A stretch of 64,000 nucleotides of DNA, from positions 1,178,001 through 1,242,000 of the forward strand of contig CAWEYY010000003.1 in the NCBI GenBank assembly GCA_963813435.1, in the 5' to 3' direction. Positions within the stretch are counted from its first letter, which is position 1. Each line of letters starts with the position of its first letter. This document shows positions 43,676-52,950 of the stretch, piece after piece. A model generated the notes under the pieces. It saw only the letters and a list, made by a program, of their open reading frames with translations, made no database searches and was not told the DNA's origin. A program made the translations under genes and the position numbers. Origin of the DNA: AC-32 sp963813435 (lineage in GTDB: Bacteria; Actinomycetota; Thermoleophilia; Gaiellales; Gaiellaceae).

Positions 43676-45061
43676 ATGAGCGAGCGGTTCGACCTGATCG
43701 TGATCGGAGGAGGGTCCGCTGCGCGCGACGCGGCCGGCCAGGCGGCGCGCATGCACGGCGCGAAGGTCGCGCTGGTCGAGCGCGAGCGCTGGGGTGGCAG
43801 CTGCCCAAACGTCGCCTGCACACCGACGAAGGCCTACGTCGTCGCGGCCGAGCTCGTGCACGACCTGAACACGCTTGCGCCTCGGATCGGCGTCGAGGCA
43901 GGCCCGGCCCGCGCCGACCTCGCCCGCGTTCGCGAGTGGAAGGAGACGCTCAAGAAGCCGCAGGCGCAATGGGTCGAGGACCTCGAGGCGGCGGGCTTCT
44001 CGACCTTCACCGGCGAGGCGAGCCTCGCCGGGCCTTCGGCCGTTCGCGTCGGTGAACACGAGCTCGAGGCCGAGCGGATCCTGATCGCGACCGGCTCGCG
44101 CACGGCCGTGCCACCGATCGACGGGATCGACGAGCTCGGCTGGATCGACCACGTCTCGGCCCTCGAGCTGACGGAGGTGCCGGAGTCGCTGCTCGTCGTC
44201 GGCGGCGGGGCGGTCGGGCTCGAGTTCGGCCAGCTCTTCTCGCGCTTCGGCGCCAGGATCACGATCGTCGACGCTCTCGAGCGGATCGCGCCGGCCTCGG
44301 ATCACGACGCGTCCGCGACGCTCACGGCCGCGCTCGAGGAGGAGGGGATCGAGATCGCCACGTCCGTCTTCGTCCAGAGCGTCCGCCGCGAGCAGGGCGG
44401 GGCCGTCGCCACGATCGCGCCACGTGACGGCTCTGATGCCTTCGAGGTGCGCGCCCAGACGGTCATGCTCGCGTCCGGACGGGTCCCGAACGTCGAGGGC
44501 CTGAACCTCGAGTCGCTCGGGATCGAGACGACGAGGGCTGGGATCGCCGTCGACGAGCACATGCGCACCTCGGTGCCGGGAGTCTGGGCCGCCGGGGACG
44601 TGAACGCCGTCGCGCAGCTGACGCCGATCGCCCAGTACCAGGCGCGGATCGCCGTCGAGGACATGTTCGGCTCCGGCGGCGCGAGCGCCGACTACTCCTA
44701 CCTGCCGACGTCGATCTTCACGGACCCGGAGCTCGGCGGCGTCGGCCTGACCGAGGAGCAGGCGCGGGAGCTTGGCTACGACGTGGGAATCGCGAGCAAC
44801 GAGTTCGTGCGCCGGTTCTCGTACATCGACGCGCGGCACGGGCTGTTCAAGATCGTCTTCGACCGCGAGAGTCGCCGCGTCCTCGGGCTGCACGTCGTCT
44901 CACGGAACGCGGGCGACGTCGTCCAGGGGTTCTCGGTCGCACTCCGGCTCGGCGCGACCGTCGAGGATCTCGCCGCGATGCACCACGTCTTCCCGACCTT
45001 CGCCGAAGGCGTCAAGGCGGCGGCCGAGCAGGCGGGCGACGCCGTTCGGCCTATGGACTGA
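43676..45061 (+). CDS. FAD-dependent disulfide oxidoreductase (dihydrolipoamide dehydrogenase/MerA-like)
   Basis: The 461-residue class I flavoprotein has an FAD-binding IVIGGGSAARDAAGQAA, the redox disulfide GGSCPNVACTPTK (C-x4-C), NAD(P)-binding VVGGGAVGLEFGQLFSRFG, GVWAAGDVN and the C-terminal HHVFPTFAEG with the catalytic His-Glu pair. The redox motif (SCPNVAC) resembles mercuric reductase-like relatives more than lipoamide dehydrogenase (CLNVGC). No N-terminal HMA domain or C-terminal Cys pair is present. GAAGGAGA precedes the ATG. Confidence 0.88.
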   Translation: MSERFDLIVIGGGSAARDAAGQAARMHGAKVALVERERWGGSCPNVACTPTKAYVVAAELVHDLNTLAPRIGVEAGPARADLARVREWKETLKKPQAQWVEDLEAAGFSTFTGEASLAGPSAVRVGEHELEAERILIATGSRTAVPPIDGIDELGWIDHVSALELTEVPESLLVVGGGAVGLEFGQLFSRFGARITIVDALERIAPASDHDASATLTAALEEEGIEIATSVFVQSVRREQGGAVATIAPRDGSDAFEVRAQTVMLASGRVPNVEGLNLESLGIETTRAGIAVDEHMRTSVPGVWAAGDVNAVAQLTPIAQYQARIAVEDMFGSGGASADYSYLPTSIFTDPELGGVGLTEEQARELGYDVGIASNEFVRRFSYIDARHGLFKIVFDRESRRVLGLHVVSRNAGDVVQGFSVALRLGATVEDLAAMHHVFPTFAEGVKAAAEQAGDAVRPMD

Positions 45062-45069
45062 AGAAGAGA

Positions 45070-45100
45070 AAGGAGGCCCGGGCAGGCGGCGGGCCTCCTT
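45070..45100 (+). terminator. Terminator after the flavoprotein reductase
   Basis: An 11-pair perfect stem (AAGGAGGCCCG with its complement) encloses a 9-nt loop and ends CTCCTTCCTC, 8 bp beyond the stop codon. There is no pure T-run. It probably ends transcription from the plus strand and could work in reverse for the htrA transcript. Confidence 0.7.
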
Positions 45101-45184
45101 CCTCTGGCCCGGCGAGCCGTGCTGGCGAACGGCCGCCGCCGGGAACTAGGCCCCAGGGGGTGGGGCCGGAGTGGACGGTCAGCT

Positions 45185-46375
45185 TCATGACGTCGGCTGC
45201 CGCCCAAGCTTCACGTTCAAGGTCAGGTGCTCGTTGCCACGCCAGATCTGGAACGCGACGGTGTCTCCAGGCTGCTTGTCCGCGATGATGTCGCGAAGCC
45301 CGTCGAGCGAATCGAGCGGGGTGCCGTCGGCGGACACGATCAGGTCGCCCCCTAACGGGTAGGTCTCTCCAGAGATGGTCGCCGCCTCGCGCCCGGGGCG
45401 CAGCCCGGCGGACGCGGCGGCGCCGTGCGGCTGGACGCTCGCGACGAGCAGGCCGTGCGAGGCGCGCAGGCGGAAGAGCCTGGCGACGCTACGGTTCACG
45501 ACCTGAACCCGGATGCCGAGAAAGGCGTGCTCGGCGTGACCGGTCTTGATGATCTGCGCGGCGACGGACTTCACCGTGTCGATTGGCACCGCGAAGCCGA
45601 CGCCGACGTTGCTGCCGGTCCCGGTCTGGATCTGCGAGTTGACGCCGATCACGAGGCCGCTGGCGTCGAGCAGCGGCCCGCCGGAGTTGCCCTTGTTGAG
45701 CGCGGCGTCGGTCTGGATGACGTGGTCGATCGAGTACTCGTCCGGCGCCTCGATAACCCGCTGGAGCGCGCTCACGATCCCGGCCGTCACCGTCCGCTCG
45801 AGGCCGAACGGATTTCCGATCGCGACGACCGAGTCGCCCACGTACACCGCGTCCGAGTTGCCGAGCGGAAGCGGAATGAGCGCACGCGAGTGAGCGCGCA
45901 CCTGAAGGACGGCGATGTCGGTCGATGGATCCGAGCCGACAACGCGGGCCTTCATGCTCTCGTTGTTCGAGAAGCTGACCTTCACGGTGCGCGCTCCCTC
46001 GATCACGTGGTAGTTCGTGACGATGTGCCCGGCCTTGTCGATCACGAACCCCGAGCCGAGCGCCTCTTCACGCTGGTTCTGCGGAAGAGGGAACCCGAAG
46101 AACGGGTCGACCGACGGCGTGTTCACGACCTGGGTCGCTGTCACCTGGACGACGCCCGACGCAGCGCGCCGGTAGATCTCGTTGATGGACAGCGCCTTGG
46201 TGTTCTGGAACGAGGCCGGGTTCGGCGGCGCCTCGACCGGCTGCAGCTCGCGGACCGTCGTGATCGAGCGAGAGAAGCCGGCGAACAGCGCGGCACCACC
46301 GAGCGCAAGCGCCCCCCCGAGCGCTCCGGCAGCAGCCAACCCGGCAACGGGCCAGATCCGCAGGCGTCCCGTCAT
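45185..46375 (-). CDS. HtrA/DegP-type trypsin-like serine protease with PDZ domain
   Basis: The 396-residue protein has an N-terminal membrane anchor, a chymotrypsin-fold protease domain with triad His (HIVTNYHVIEGA), Asp (DPSTDIAVLQV) and Ser (ALNKGNSGGPLLD), and a C-terminal PDZ domain (FLGIRVQVVNRSV...ASAGLRPG). It should act outside the membrane on misfolded proteins. The upstream region has CTTAA repeats but no convincing operator. It is divergent from the DUF1800 gene. Confidence 0.93.
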   Translation of the reverse strand: MTGRLRIWPVAGLAAAGALGGALALGGAALFAGFSRSITTVRELQPVEAPPNPASFQNTKALSINEIYRRAASGVVQVTATQVVNTPSVDPFFGFPLPQNQREEALGSGFVIDKAGHIVTNYHVIEGARTVKVSFSNNESMKARVVGSDPSTDIAVLQVRAHSRALIPLPLGNSDAVYVGDSVVAIGNPFGLERTVTAGIVSALQRVIEAPDEYSIDHVIQTDAALNKGNSGGPLLDASGLVIGVNSQIQTGTGSNVGVGFAVPIDTVKSVAAQIIKTGHAEHAFLGIRVQVVNRSVARLFRLRASHGLLVASVQPHGAAASAGLRPGREAATISGETYPLGGDLIVSADGTPLDSLDGLRDIIADKQPGDTVAFQIWRGNEHLTLNVKLGRQPTS

Positions 46376-46493
46376 CGCTTCGCGTTATATCCGCCGCGTG
46401 TTCAGCCCTCGTTACGCCGCATTAAGCAGGGGTTAAGCGTCCTGACCCGAACGGGGTTGAGACCCGGAAGCTCCCAGCCGATAGAGCAAGAGC

Positions 46494-47831
46494 ATGGCCG
46501 CCCCCGTGTACCGAGGACACTTCGGCAAGCCGCAGGCCGAAAGGCTGCTTTGGCGTGCCGGTTTCGGCCCTCGTCCGGGTGAGGCGGAGCGGCTCGCAAG
46601 GATGGGCCTCCACGGCGCCGTCCACCACCTGACGCACCCCGGACGCGAGCGGCTCAAGGGCCCGAAGCCGCACGACGACAACGGGCGCCCGCTCGCCCCG
46701 AACGACGCCTGGGGCCACGATCAGCTCTGGTGGCTCGACCGGATGGTCCGGACGAGGCGCCCGCTGACCGAGCGGATGACGCTCGTCTGGCACGACTGGT
46801 TCGCCACCTCGCGCGAGGGCGTCGGGCCCGCGAGGCTGATGCTCCGCCAGAACCGGCTCTTCCGCACGCATGCACTCGGCTCGTTCGCGACCCTCCTCCG
46901 GGAGGTCACGTGCGACCCGGCGATGCTGCTCTGGCTCAACGGCACCGACAACACGCGTGACGACCCGAACGAGAACTACGGGCGCGAGATGATGGAGCTC
47001 TTCACGCTCGGCGCCGATCGCGGTGCATACACCGAGCACGACGTGCGCGAGCAGGCGCGCGCGCTGACCGGCTGGGACAACGACTGGAACGACAATCTCG
47101 GCCCGGTCAACTTCCACTTCGACAAGAAGCGGCACGACACGGGCGTGAAGAAGATCTTTGGCAAGCGCGGTCACTTCGACTGGAAGGACTCGTGCCGCCT
47201 CTGCGTCCACCATCGCAAGCACCCGTCGTTCTTCGTCACCAAGCTCTGGAGCTACTTCATCCCGACGGCGCCGCATGCTGGCACGAGGAAGGCGCTCGAG
47301 CGCCTCTACGTCCACCACGACTACCAGGTGCGCCCGGTGGTCGAGGCGATCCTCCGGCACCCCCAGCTCTACAACGGGCCGCGGATGGTGAAGTCGCCGG
47401 TCGTCTACCTGGCCGGCCTGCTCCGCTCGACGAGGCGCGGGATCGACACCGAATCGTGGACGTGGCTGCTCAGCCTCGCCGGCCAGCAGCTCTTCTACCC
47501 GCCGAACGTCGCGGGCTGGGACGACACGCGCTGGCTCGACACCGCCACCTTCCGCGCGCGCTGGATGATCGCGAACTACGCGATGCGGCCGCACACGCTC
47601 GACAGCGGCAAGGTCAAGCGCCCGCGCAACGCGACGAAGCTCGTCCACCACGCCGAGACGTTCCTCGGGCACCCGGCGATCACGGCGCGCACGCACACCG
47701 ACCTGAAGCGCTTCGCGAACCGCGCACTGCACGACGCGAACTCCGACTGGAAGAAGAAGCAGTACCCGGCGCTGATCGAGAACGCCCTGCGCCAGCTGCT
47801 CGCCACCTCCCCCGACCTCCAGACCTCATGA
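46494..47831 (+). CDS. DUF1800 family protein
   Basis: The 445-residue protein matches the DUF1800 family. It begins with the GFGPRPGEAERLARMG repeat-like segment, then LTERMTLVWHDWFATSREGV, LLWLNGTDNTRDDPNENYGREMMELFTLG and FHFDKKRHDTGVKKIFGK. Function is unknown; these genes are almost always followed by DUF1501, as here. There is no signal peptide, and export with its partner is possible. The next gene overlaps by 4 bp (ATGA). Confidence 0.9.
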   Translation: MAAPVYRGHFGKPQAERLLWRAGFGPRPGEAERLARMGLHGAVHHLTHPGRERLKGPKPHDDNGRPLAPNDAWGHDQLWWLDRMVRTRRPLTERMTLVWHDWFATSREGVGPARLMLRQNRLFRTHALGSFATLLREVTCDPAMLLWLNGTDNTRDDPNENYGREMMELFTLGADRGAYTEHDVREQARALTGWDNDWNDNLGPVNFHFDKKRHDTGVKKIFGKRGHFDWKDSCRLCVHHRKHPSFFVTKLWSYFIPTAPHAGTRKALERLYVHHDYQVRPVVEAILRHPQLYNGPRMVKSPVVYLAGLLRSTRRGIDTESWTWLLSLAGQQLFYPPNVAGWDDTRWLDTATFRARWMIANYAMRPHTLDSGKVKRPRNATKLVHHAETFLGHPAITARTHTDLKRFANRALHDANSDWKKKQYPALIENALRQLLATSPDLQTS

Positions 47832-49198
47832 CGGACCGCTGCCACCACTGCAACGAGTTCTCCCGCGCGTCCCTCGTCCGCAAGAGCGCGGCCGAGGCCG
47901 GTCGCGGGCTCCCGGCGATCGAGCCGGGAATGCCGCTTCCGGCGGGGACCGGGCTCGACCGCCGCTCGTTCGTCGCGCGCTCGTTCGGCCTCGCGCTCTC
48001 GGTCTACGGGATCGGCAAGCTCGGCCTCTTCGAGGAAGGCATTGCGCGGGCTGCGTCCGGGCCTGCGAAGCCCGTGCTCGTTTCGATCTTCCTGCCCGGC
48101 GGAGCCGACTCCCTCTCGGTGCTTTACCCGGCGAACGACGCGAAGTACCGCAAGCTGCGCCCGACCCTTGCGCTCGACGCGGCCGCAGGGAAGCCGTTCA
48201 CCGAGGACACGCGCCTCTTCTGGCATCCGTCGCTGAACCCGCTCGCGACGCTCCACGCCGAGGGCAAGGTCTCGGTCATGCCGGCCATCGGCTACACGCA
48301 CCCCGACCAGTCGCACTTCACCTCGCGGCACTTCTGGGAGGTCGGCGCCACCGACGCGCGCATGGTCAGCGGGTGGATGGGCCGCTACCTCGACCGCGTC
48401 GGCAGCAAGGACAACCCGCTCCAGGGCCTCTCGCTCGACTACCAGCTGCAGCCCTCGATCGCCTCGACGAAGGTCCCGGTCGCGTCGCTGGCCTCGCCGG
48501 ACGACTACTCGTTCTGGGCCTCAGGGGTCTGGGGTGAGGTGGAGAACCGGATGCTCGACGCGATGGGCCCGTTGGGCGCGCGGCGCAAGGACCGGTTTCT
48601 GAACCAGGCCGCGAAGGCGGCCGCTCAGTCGGACCGGCTCCGCCGCCAGCTCGCGCCGTTCAAGTCGAACGGCAACGGCTACGGGAGCCCCGTGGCGTAC
48701 CCGAAGGTCGACAGTGGCTTCCCGGACCAGCTCGCGGGCCTCGCGGCCATGCTCGCCGTGAATCTGCCGCTCCGCTGTGTCGCGATCACGGCTCCCGGCG
48801 AGTACGACACACACTCGGACCAGCCGCAGGCCCTGGCCGACGGCCTGGATGTCACCGCCCAGAGCCTGTACGCGTTCCAGCGCGATCTCGAGGCCCGTGG
48901 CCTCGCCAACCGTGTGCTGACGCTCGTCTGGTCGGAGTTCGGCCGCCGCGCCGAGGAGAACGGCAGCGGCACCGACCACGGCGCGGCCGGAACGGCCTTC
49001 CTGATCGGCACACGCGCGCGCGGGAAGATGATCGGCGAGTTCCCCGGCGTGACCAAGCTCGACGAGGACGGAAACCTCCGCAACACGTCCGACTTCCGCA
49101 GCATCTACTCCTCGCTGCTCGAGCAGTGGCTCGGAGCCGACGCCAAGGGGATCATCCCCCACGCCAGCTCGTTCGGCCGCGTCACGCTCCTCAAGTGA
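47828..49198 (+). CDS. DUF1501 family protein with twin-arginine-like signal
   Basis: The 456-residue protein belongs to DUF1501, related to sulfatase/alkaline phosphatase-type folds. It contains LVSIFLPGGADSLSVLYPANDAKY, IGYTHPDQSHFTSRHFWEVG, VWSEFGRRAEENGSGTDHGAAGTAFLIG. A DRRSFVARSFGLALSVYG segment near residue 48 resembles a Tat signal with a long n-region; the N terminus has four cysteine/histidine residues (CHHCNEF). It overlaps DUF1800 and the cupredoxin gene by 4 bp each, suggesting a secreted complex. Confidence 0.9.
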   Translation: MTDRCHHCNEFSRASLVRKSAAEAGRGLPAIEPGMPLPAGTGLDRRSFVARSFGLALSVYGIGKLGLFEEGIARAASGPAKPVLVSIFLPGGADSLSVLYPANDAKYRKLRPTLALDAAAGKPFTEDTRLFWHPSLNPLATLHAEGKVSVMPAIGYTHPDQSHFTSRHFWEVGATDARMVSGWMGRYLDRVGSKDNPLQGLSLDYQLQPSIASTKVPVASLASPDDYSFWASGVWGEVENRMLDAMGPLGARRKDRFLNQAAKAAAQSDRLRRQLAPFKSNGNGYGSPVAYPKVDSGFPDQLAGLAAMLAVNLPLRCVAITAPGEYDTHSDQPQALADGLDVTAQSLYAFQRDLEARGLANRVLTLVWSEFGRRAEENGSGTDHGAAGTAFLIGTRARGKMIGEFPGVTKLDEDGNLRNTSDFRSIYSSLLEQWLGADAKGIIPHASSFGRVTLLK

Positions 49199-49542
49199 TC
49201 AAGGCGCTCGCGCTGGCGGCGACCGCCGTGGCCGCGCTCACCACGCATCCGGCAGCACCCGCACGCCTTGGCGTCGGCGCGACGGAGTTCCATCTCGTTC
49301 TGTCTCGCGCGTCCGTCAAGACGGGCAAGGTCGTCGTCGAGCTCCAGAACCAGGGCGAGGACGTGCACGACCTCCGCCTGCGCAAGTTCGGCGGCAAGAA
49401 GACGTACTCGTTCCCCCAGGCGAGCCCCGGCACGCGCGTCACGCGGACGTTCAAGCTGCCCGCCGGCCGCTACCGCCTCTGGTGCTCGGTGGCCGATCAT
49501 CGCCAGCTCGGGATGCGAGCCGTCTTGCGCGTCCGGCGCTGA
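49195..49542 (+). CDS. Secreted small blue-copper (cupredoxin) protein
   Basis: The 115-residue protein has a signal peptide (KALALAATAVAALT) and a plastocyanin-like domain with a complete type-1 copper set: His in EDVHDLRL, and Cys, His and Met in LWCSVADHRQLGM (C-x4-H-x4-M). It should carry single electrons or bind copper outside the membrane. Its GTG overlaps the DUF1501 stop codon, so the three genes form an operon. Contrast the cupredoxin-like protein at 5556, which has lost Cys and Met. Confidence 0.85.
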   Translation: MIKALALAATAVAALTTHPAAPARLGVGATEFHLVLSRASVKTGKVVVELQNQGEDVHDLRLRKFGGKKTYSFPQASPGTRVTRTFKLPAGRYRLWCSVADHRQLGMRAVLRVRR

Positions 49543-49560
49543 GACGGCGACAATCCAGGC

Positions 49561-50471
49561 GTGCGCGAGTCAGTGACCGCCGCCTGCGTCCAGGCCGAGC
49601 CCGCGATCCTCGATCGGGAAGGGACGCTGGACAGGCTGGCCTCGCTCGCAGCCGAGGCGGCGGGGAACGGGGCGCGACTCGTCGTCTTCCCCGAGGCGTT
49701 CATCCCGGCCTACCCGACGTCCATCTGGGCGAGGGCGCTCGCGGGCTGGGCCGAGGAGGGCGCCAAGGAGGCCTACGCGCTGTTCGCGCGAGAGCGGTCG
49801 AGATCCCGGGCGAGGCGGAACGCCGGCTCGGCGAGATCGCCCGTGAGCACGAGATCTGGCTCGTCACCGGCGTCACCGAGCGCAACCCAGCTCGGCCGGG
49901 GACGCTCTACAACTCGCTGCTCTACCACGCGCCCGATGGCGAGCTCGCGCTCACCCACCGCAAGCTCGTCCCGACGAACCACGAGCGGCTCGTCTGGGGC
50001 CCGGGCGACGGCAGCGGCCTGACCACGGTCGAGACCGCCTTCGGACGGGTCGGCGGGCTGATCTGCTGGGAGAACTACATGCCGCTCGCGCGCTTCGCGC
50101 TCTACGAGGCAGGGGTCGAGATCTACATCGCCTCGACCGCGGACGACGGGGACACGTGGCAGTCGACGCTCGTCCACATCGCCCGCGAGTCGCGCGCGTT
50201 CGTGATCGCGCCGTCGCACTTCCAGACGGCGGCCGGCTACCCGGACGACTTCCCGCTGCGGCGGCTCCTCGAGGGGCACGAGCTGCTGGGCCGGGGCGGG
50301 TCGGCGATCCTCGGCCCGGACGGCTCCTACCTGGCCGGCCCGCTGTACGACGAGGAGGGGATCCTCTACGCCGAGCTCGAGCCCGCGCGCCTGGACGAGC
50401 AGCGCCAGCGCTTCGACCCGGTCGGCCACTACCACCGGCCCGACGTGCTCCGGCTCGAGATCCGGACGTGA
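49561..50471 (+). pseudogene. Nitrilase-superfamily carbon-nitrogen hydrolase, frameshifted
   Basis: The N-terminal part (MRESVTAACVQAEPAIL...VFPEAFIPAYP, with catalytic Glu) reads in one frame to about 49794. The C-terminal part (VEIPGEAERRLGEIA, HRKLVPTNHERLVWGPGDG with catalytic Lys, GGLICWENYMPLARF with catalytic Cys) reads in another. A single missing base between GAG and GTC (49794-49797) would restore the ...REXVEIPG sequence of nitrilases and a 303-residue protein. All three catalytic residues remain, so a sequencing indel is likely. The gene's end overlaps the fdhB start as GTGA. Confidence 0.75.
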
Positions 50472-51958
50472 GCACCGACGCGCTGCGATTCGCCTCGCTG
50501 CTCGAGGAGCTTCCAGTCGAGCGGACCAGCCTGCTCGACAACCTGGGCCTCATCCGGCGCGAGGTCGGCCCGGTGACGCCCGAGCTCTCGGACGCGCTGG
50601 CCGACCACATGAACATCCGCCGCGGCGAGGTCGACGAGGTCGTCTCGTTCTACTCGTTCCTGAAAGTCCCGGCCGACGCCGTGCGCGTGTGCATCGGGCC
50701 GGTCTGCGACTGCCTCGGCACGCAAGATCTCCTCGCCCGCGAGCGGGAGCACTCCGACGGCGTCGTGGTCGAGGTCGAGTGTCTCGGCCACTGCGACCTC
50801 GCGCCCGTGCTCACGCGCGGCGATGTCGTCGAGCCGGAAGTCGAGCACCGCGCGAACGGCTTCCTGGTCGAGCCCGACGAGTTGCGTCGGCCTCCCGAGC
50901 TCGCTCCCGAGAAGCTGCTCGCAGCGCTCGAAAAGTCGGGCCTGACCGGAATGGGCGGCGCCGGCTTCCCGACCTGGCGCAAGTGGGACGCGGTGCTTCA
51001 CGAGCCGAAGCCGCGCGTCGTGATCGTGAACGCCGACGAGGGCGAGCCCGGGACGATCAAGGACCGCTACGTGATGGAGCTTCGGCCGCAGCTCCTGCTC
51101 GAGGGGCTCGAGCTGGCGATGCGCTTCTGCGAGACGGACGAGGCCTACGTCTACCTGCGGGAGGAGTACGCGACCTCCCGCGCGCGCCTCGCCGAAGCCA
51201 TCGAAGCGCGCGGGCTGCCGGTGCGGATCGTCGTCGGCGCGGGCTCGTATGTCTGCGGCGAGGAGACGGCGATGCTCGAGTCGATGGAGGGCCGGCGCGG
51301 GATGCCGCGGCTGCGCCCGCCGTTCCCCGCGCAGTCCGGCTACCTCGGCCGCCCGACGCTGATCAACAACGTCGAGACCCTGGCGCACGTCGCGCGGATC
51401 GCGCGCGGCGAGTGGACGCCGTCGCGGCTCTGGTCGATCTCGGGAACCGTGCGCGAGCCCGGCTGCTACGAGGCGCCGCTCGACGTCACGGCGCGCCAGT
51501 TGATCGACGACCACGCGGGCGGAGCGACGCAGGACATCGGCGCGCTCGTGCCCGGCGGCGCGGCGAGCGGGATCCTGCCGCCGGCCGCGCTCGACGTGCC
51601 GCTCACCCGCGAGGCGCTCGGCGAATGGGGAGCCTCTCCCGGCTCGGCCGCGCTCCAGGTGTTCCCGGCGACGTACTCGCCGCTCAAGCTGCTGGCCGAG
51701 ACGATGCGCTTCTTCGCCGAGGAGTCGTGCCAGAAGTGCACGCCATGCCGCATCGGCACGCGCGGGATCCACCATGTGCTCGAGGAGCTCGCCGGCGGCG
51801 AGGCCGCGATGCCGCGCGAGCAGGTCGAGGAGTGGCTCGACGCGATGGTCTCGACCTCGATCTGCGGTCTCGGCCAGGCCGCGCCGCTCCCCATGCGGAG
51901 CGCAATGACTCACTGGCCTGGGCTCTTCGCGCCGCTCGCCGGAGAGACGGCTGCGTGA
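50468..51958 (+). CDS. fdhB: NAD-dependent formate dehydrogenase, diaphorase subunit (NuoE-NuoF fusion)
   Basis: The 496-residue protein joins a NuoE-like 2Fe-2S thioredoxin-fold domain (cluster cysteines in VCIGPVCDCLG and VECLGHCDLAP) to a NuoF-like domain with NADH/FMN motifs (GMGGAGFPTWRKW, VNADEGEPGTIKDR, VCGEETAMLESMEGRRGMP) and the 4Fe-4S site ESCQKCTPCRIGT. It moves electrons from the Mo/W subunit to NAD. GTG 50468 is confirmed by the GTGA junction; the longer open frame upstream overlaps the nitrilase gene. Confidence 0.92.
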   Translation: MSTDALRFASLLEELPVERTSLLDNLGLIRREVGPVTPELSDALADHMNIRRGEVDEVVSFYSFLKVPADAVRVCIGPVCDCLGTQDLLAREREHSDGVVVEVECLGHCDLAPVLTRGDVVEPEVEHRANGFLVEPDELRRPPELAPEKLLAALEKSGLTGMGGAGFPTWRKWDAVLHEPKPRVVIVNADEGEPGTIKDRYVMELRPQLLLEGLELAMRFCETDEAYVYLREEYATSRARLAEAIEARGLPVRIVVGAGSYVCGEETAMLESMEGRRGMPRLRPPFPAQSGYLGRPTLINNVETLAHVARIARGEWTPSRLWSISGTVREPGCYEAPLDVTARQLIDDHAGGATQDIGALVPGGAASGILPPAALDVPLTREALGEWGASPGSAALQVFPATYSPLKLLAETMRFFAEESCQKCTPCRIGTRGIHHVLEELAGGEAAMPREQVEEWLDAMVSTSICGLGQAAPLPMRSAMTHWPGLFAPLAGETAA

Positions 51959-52950
51959 GCGCAGACCTCGGGCGGCTCGTCGACGGGTTCAGGGTGACGC
52001 AGGCGATCCATGCCGCCGTCGACCTCGGAATCCCCGATCTGCTCGCGGAGGGCGAACGATCGGCCGACGAACTCGCCGAGGCGAGCGGCGCGGACTCCTC
52101 CGCGCTCTACCGCCTGTTACGGGCTCTCGCGAGCCTCGGCGTACTCCACGAGGATGACGGCCACCGGTTCTCGCTTACTCAGCTCGGAGATCCTCTTCGC
52201 GGAGACGTGCCGGGCTCGCTGCGCGGGTGGGTGAGGCTCATGGGACGTGACTACCTGTGGAGCTCGTGGGGCAATCTGGCGAACGCCGTGCGCAACGGCG
52301 AGAACTCGTTTCGATCGCTATACGGATCCGACGTGTGGCGGTGGCGCGCCGCTCATCCGGAGGAGAGCGCGATCTTCGACGAGGCGATGATGTCGCTGAC
52401 CGCCGGAGCGAACGCTTCGATCCTGGCCGCGTACGACTTTGGACGTTTCGGAACGGTCGTCGACGTCGGAGGTGGCAACGGTACGCTGCTCGCCTCGATA
52501 CTCGCCGCGCATCCTGCGACGCGTGGGATTGTCTTCGACCAAGAGCACGTCGTGAGCGGGGTTGAGCGTGTATTGCAGACGGCGGGCGTCGCCGATCGCT
52601 GCGAGGTCGTCGCCGGGAGTTTCTTCTCGTCCGTGCCGTCGGGCGGCGACGCGTACGTCCTCAAATCAATCATCCACGATTGGGAGGACGAGGAGTCGGC
52701 CGCGATCCTCCGCACGTGCCGCGAGGCGATGGGGCCGAACGCGGTCCTGCTCGTCATCGAGCGAGATCTCGGGCCGCCGAATGAGAACGCCGCCGCCAAG
52801 CTCTCGGACCTGAACATGTTCGTGCTGGCTGGGGGCCGCGAGCGGTCGCGGGACGAGTACACAGAGCTGTTCGGCCGGGCGGGTCTGCGACACGTCTCCA
52901 CGGCCCTCGCGGTCAGCGGTCACGCCCTCATGGAGGCGACAGTACAGTGA
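51955..52950 (+). CDS. SAM-dependent O-methyltransferase family protein inside the formate dehydrogenase operon
   Basis: The 331-residue protein has the layout of plant/fungal-type O-methyltransferase 2 (hydroxyindole/acetylserotonin OMT-like). An N-terminal winged helix (LVDGFRVTQAIHAAVDLGIPDLL, LYRLLRALASLGVLHED) precedes a SAM-binding fold (TVVDVGGGNGTLLASILAAHPA, LKSIIHDWEDEESAAILR with the catalytic His, VIERDLGPPNEN). It lies between fdhB and fdhA with GTGA overlaps on both sides, so it is co-translated with them. No role in formate oxidation is known. Confidence 0.88.
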   Translation: MSADLGRLVDGFRVTQAIHAAVDLGIPDLLAEGERSADELAEASGADSSALYRLLRALASLGVLHEDDGHRFSLTQLGDPLRGDVPGSLRGWVRLMGRDYLWSSWGNLANAVRNGENSFRSLYGSDVWRWRAAHPEESAIFDEAMMSLTAGANASILAAYDFGRFGTVVDVGGGNGTLLASILAAHPATRGIVFDQEHVVSGVERVLQTAGVADRCEVVAGSFFSSVPSGGDAYVLKSIIHDWEDEESAAILRTCREAMGPNAVLLVIERDLGPPNENAAAKLSDLNMFVLAGGRERSRDEYTELFGRAGLRHVSTALAVSGHALMEATVQ

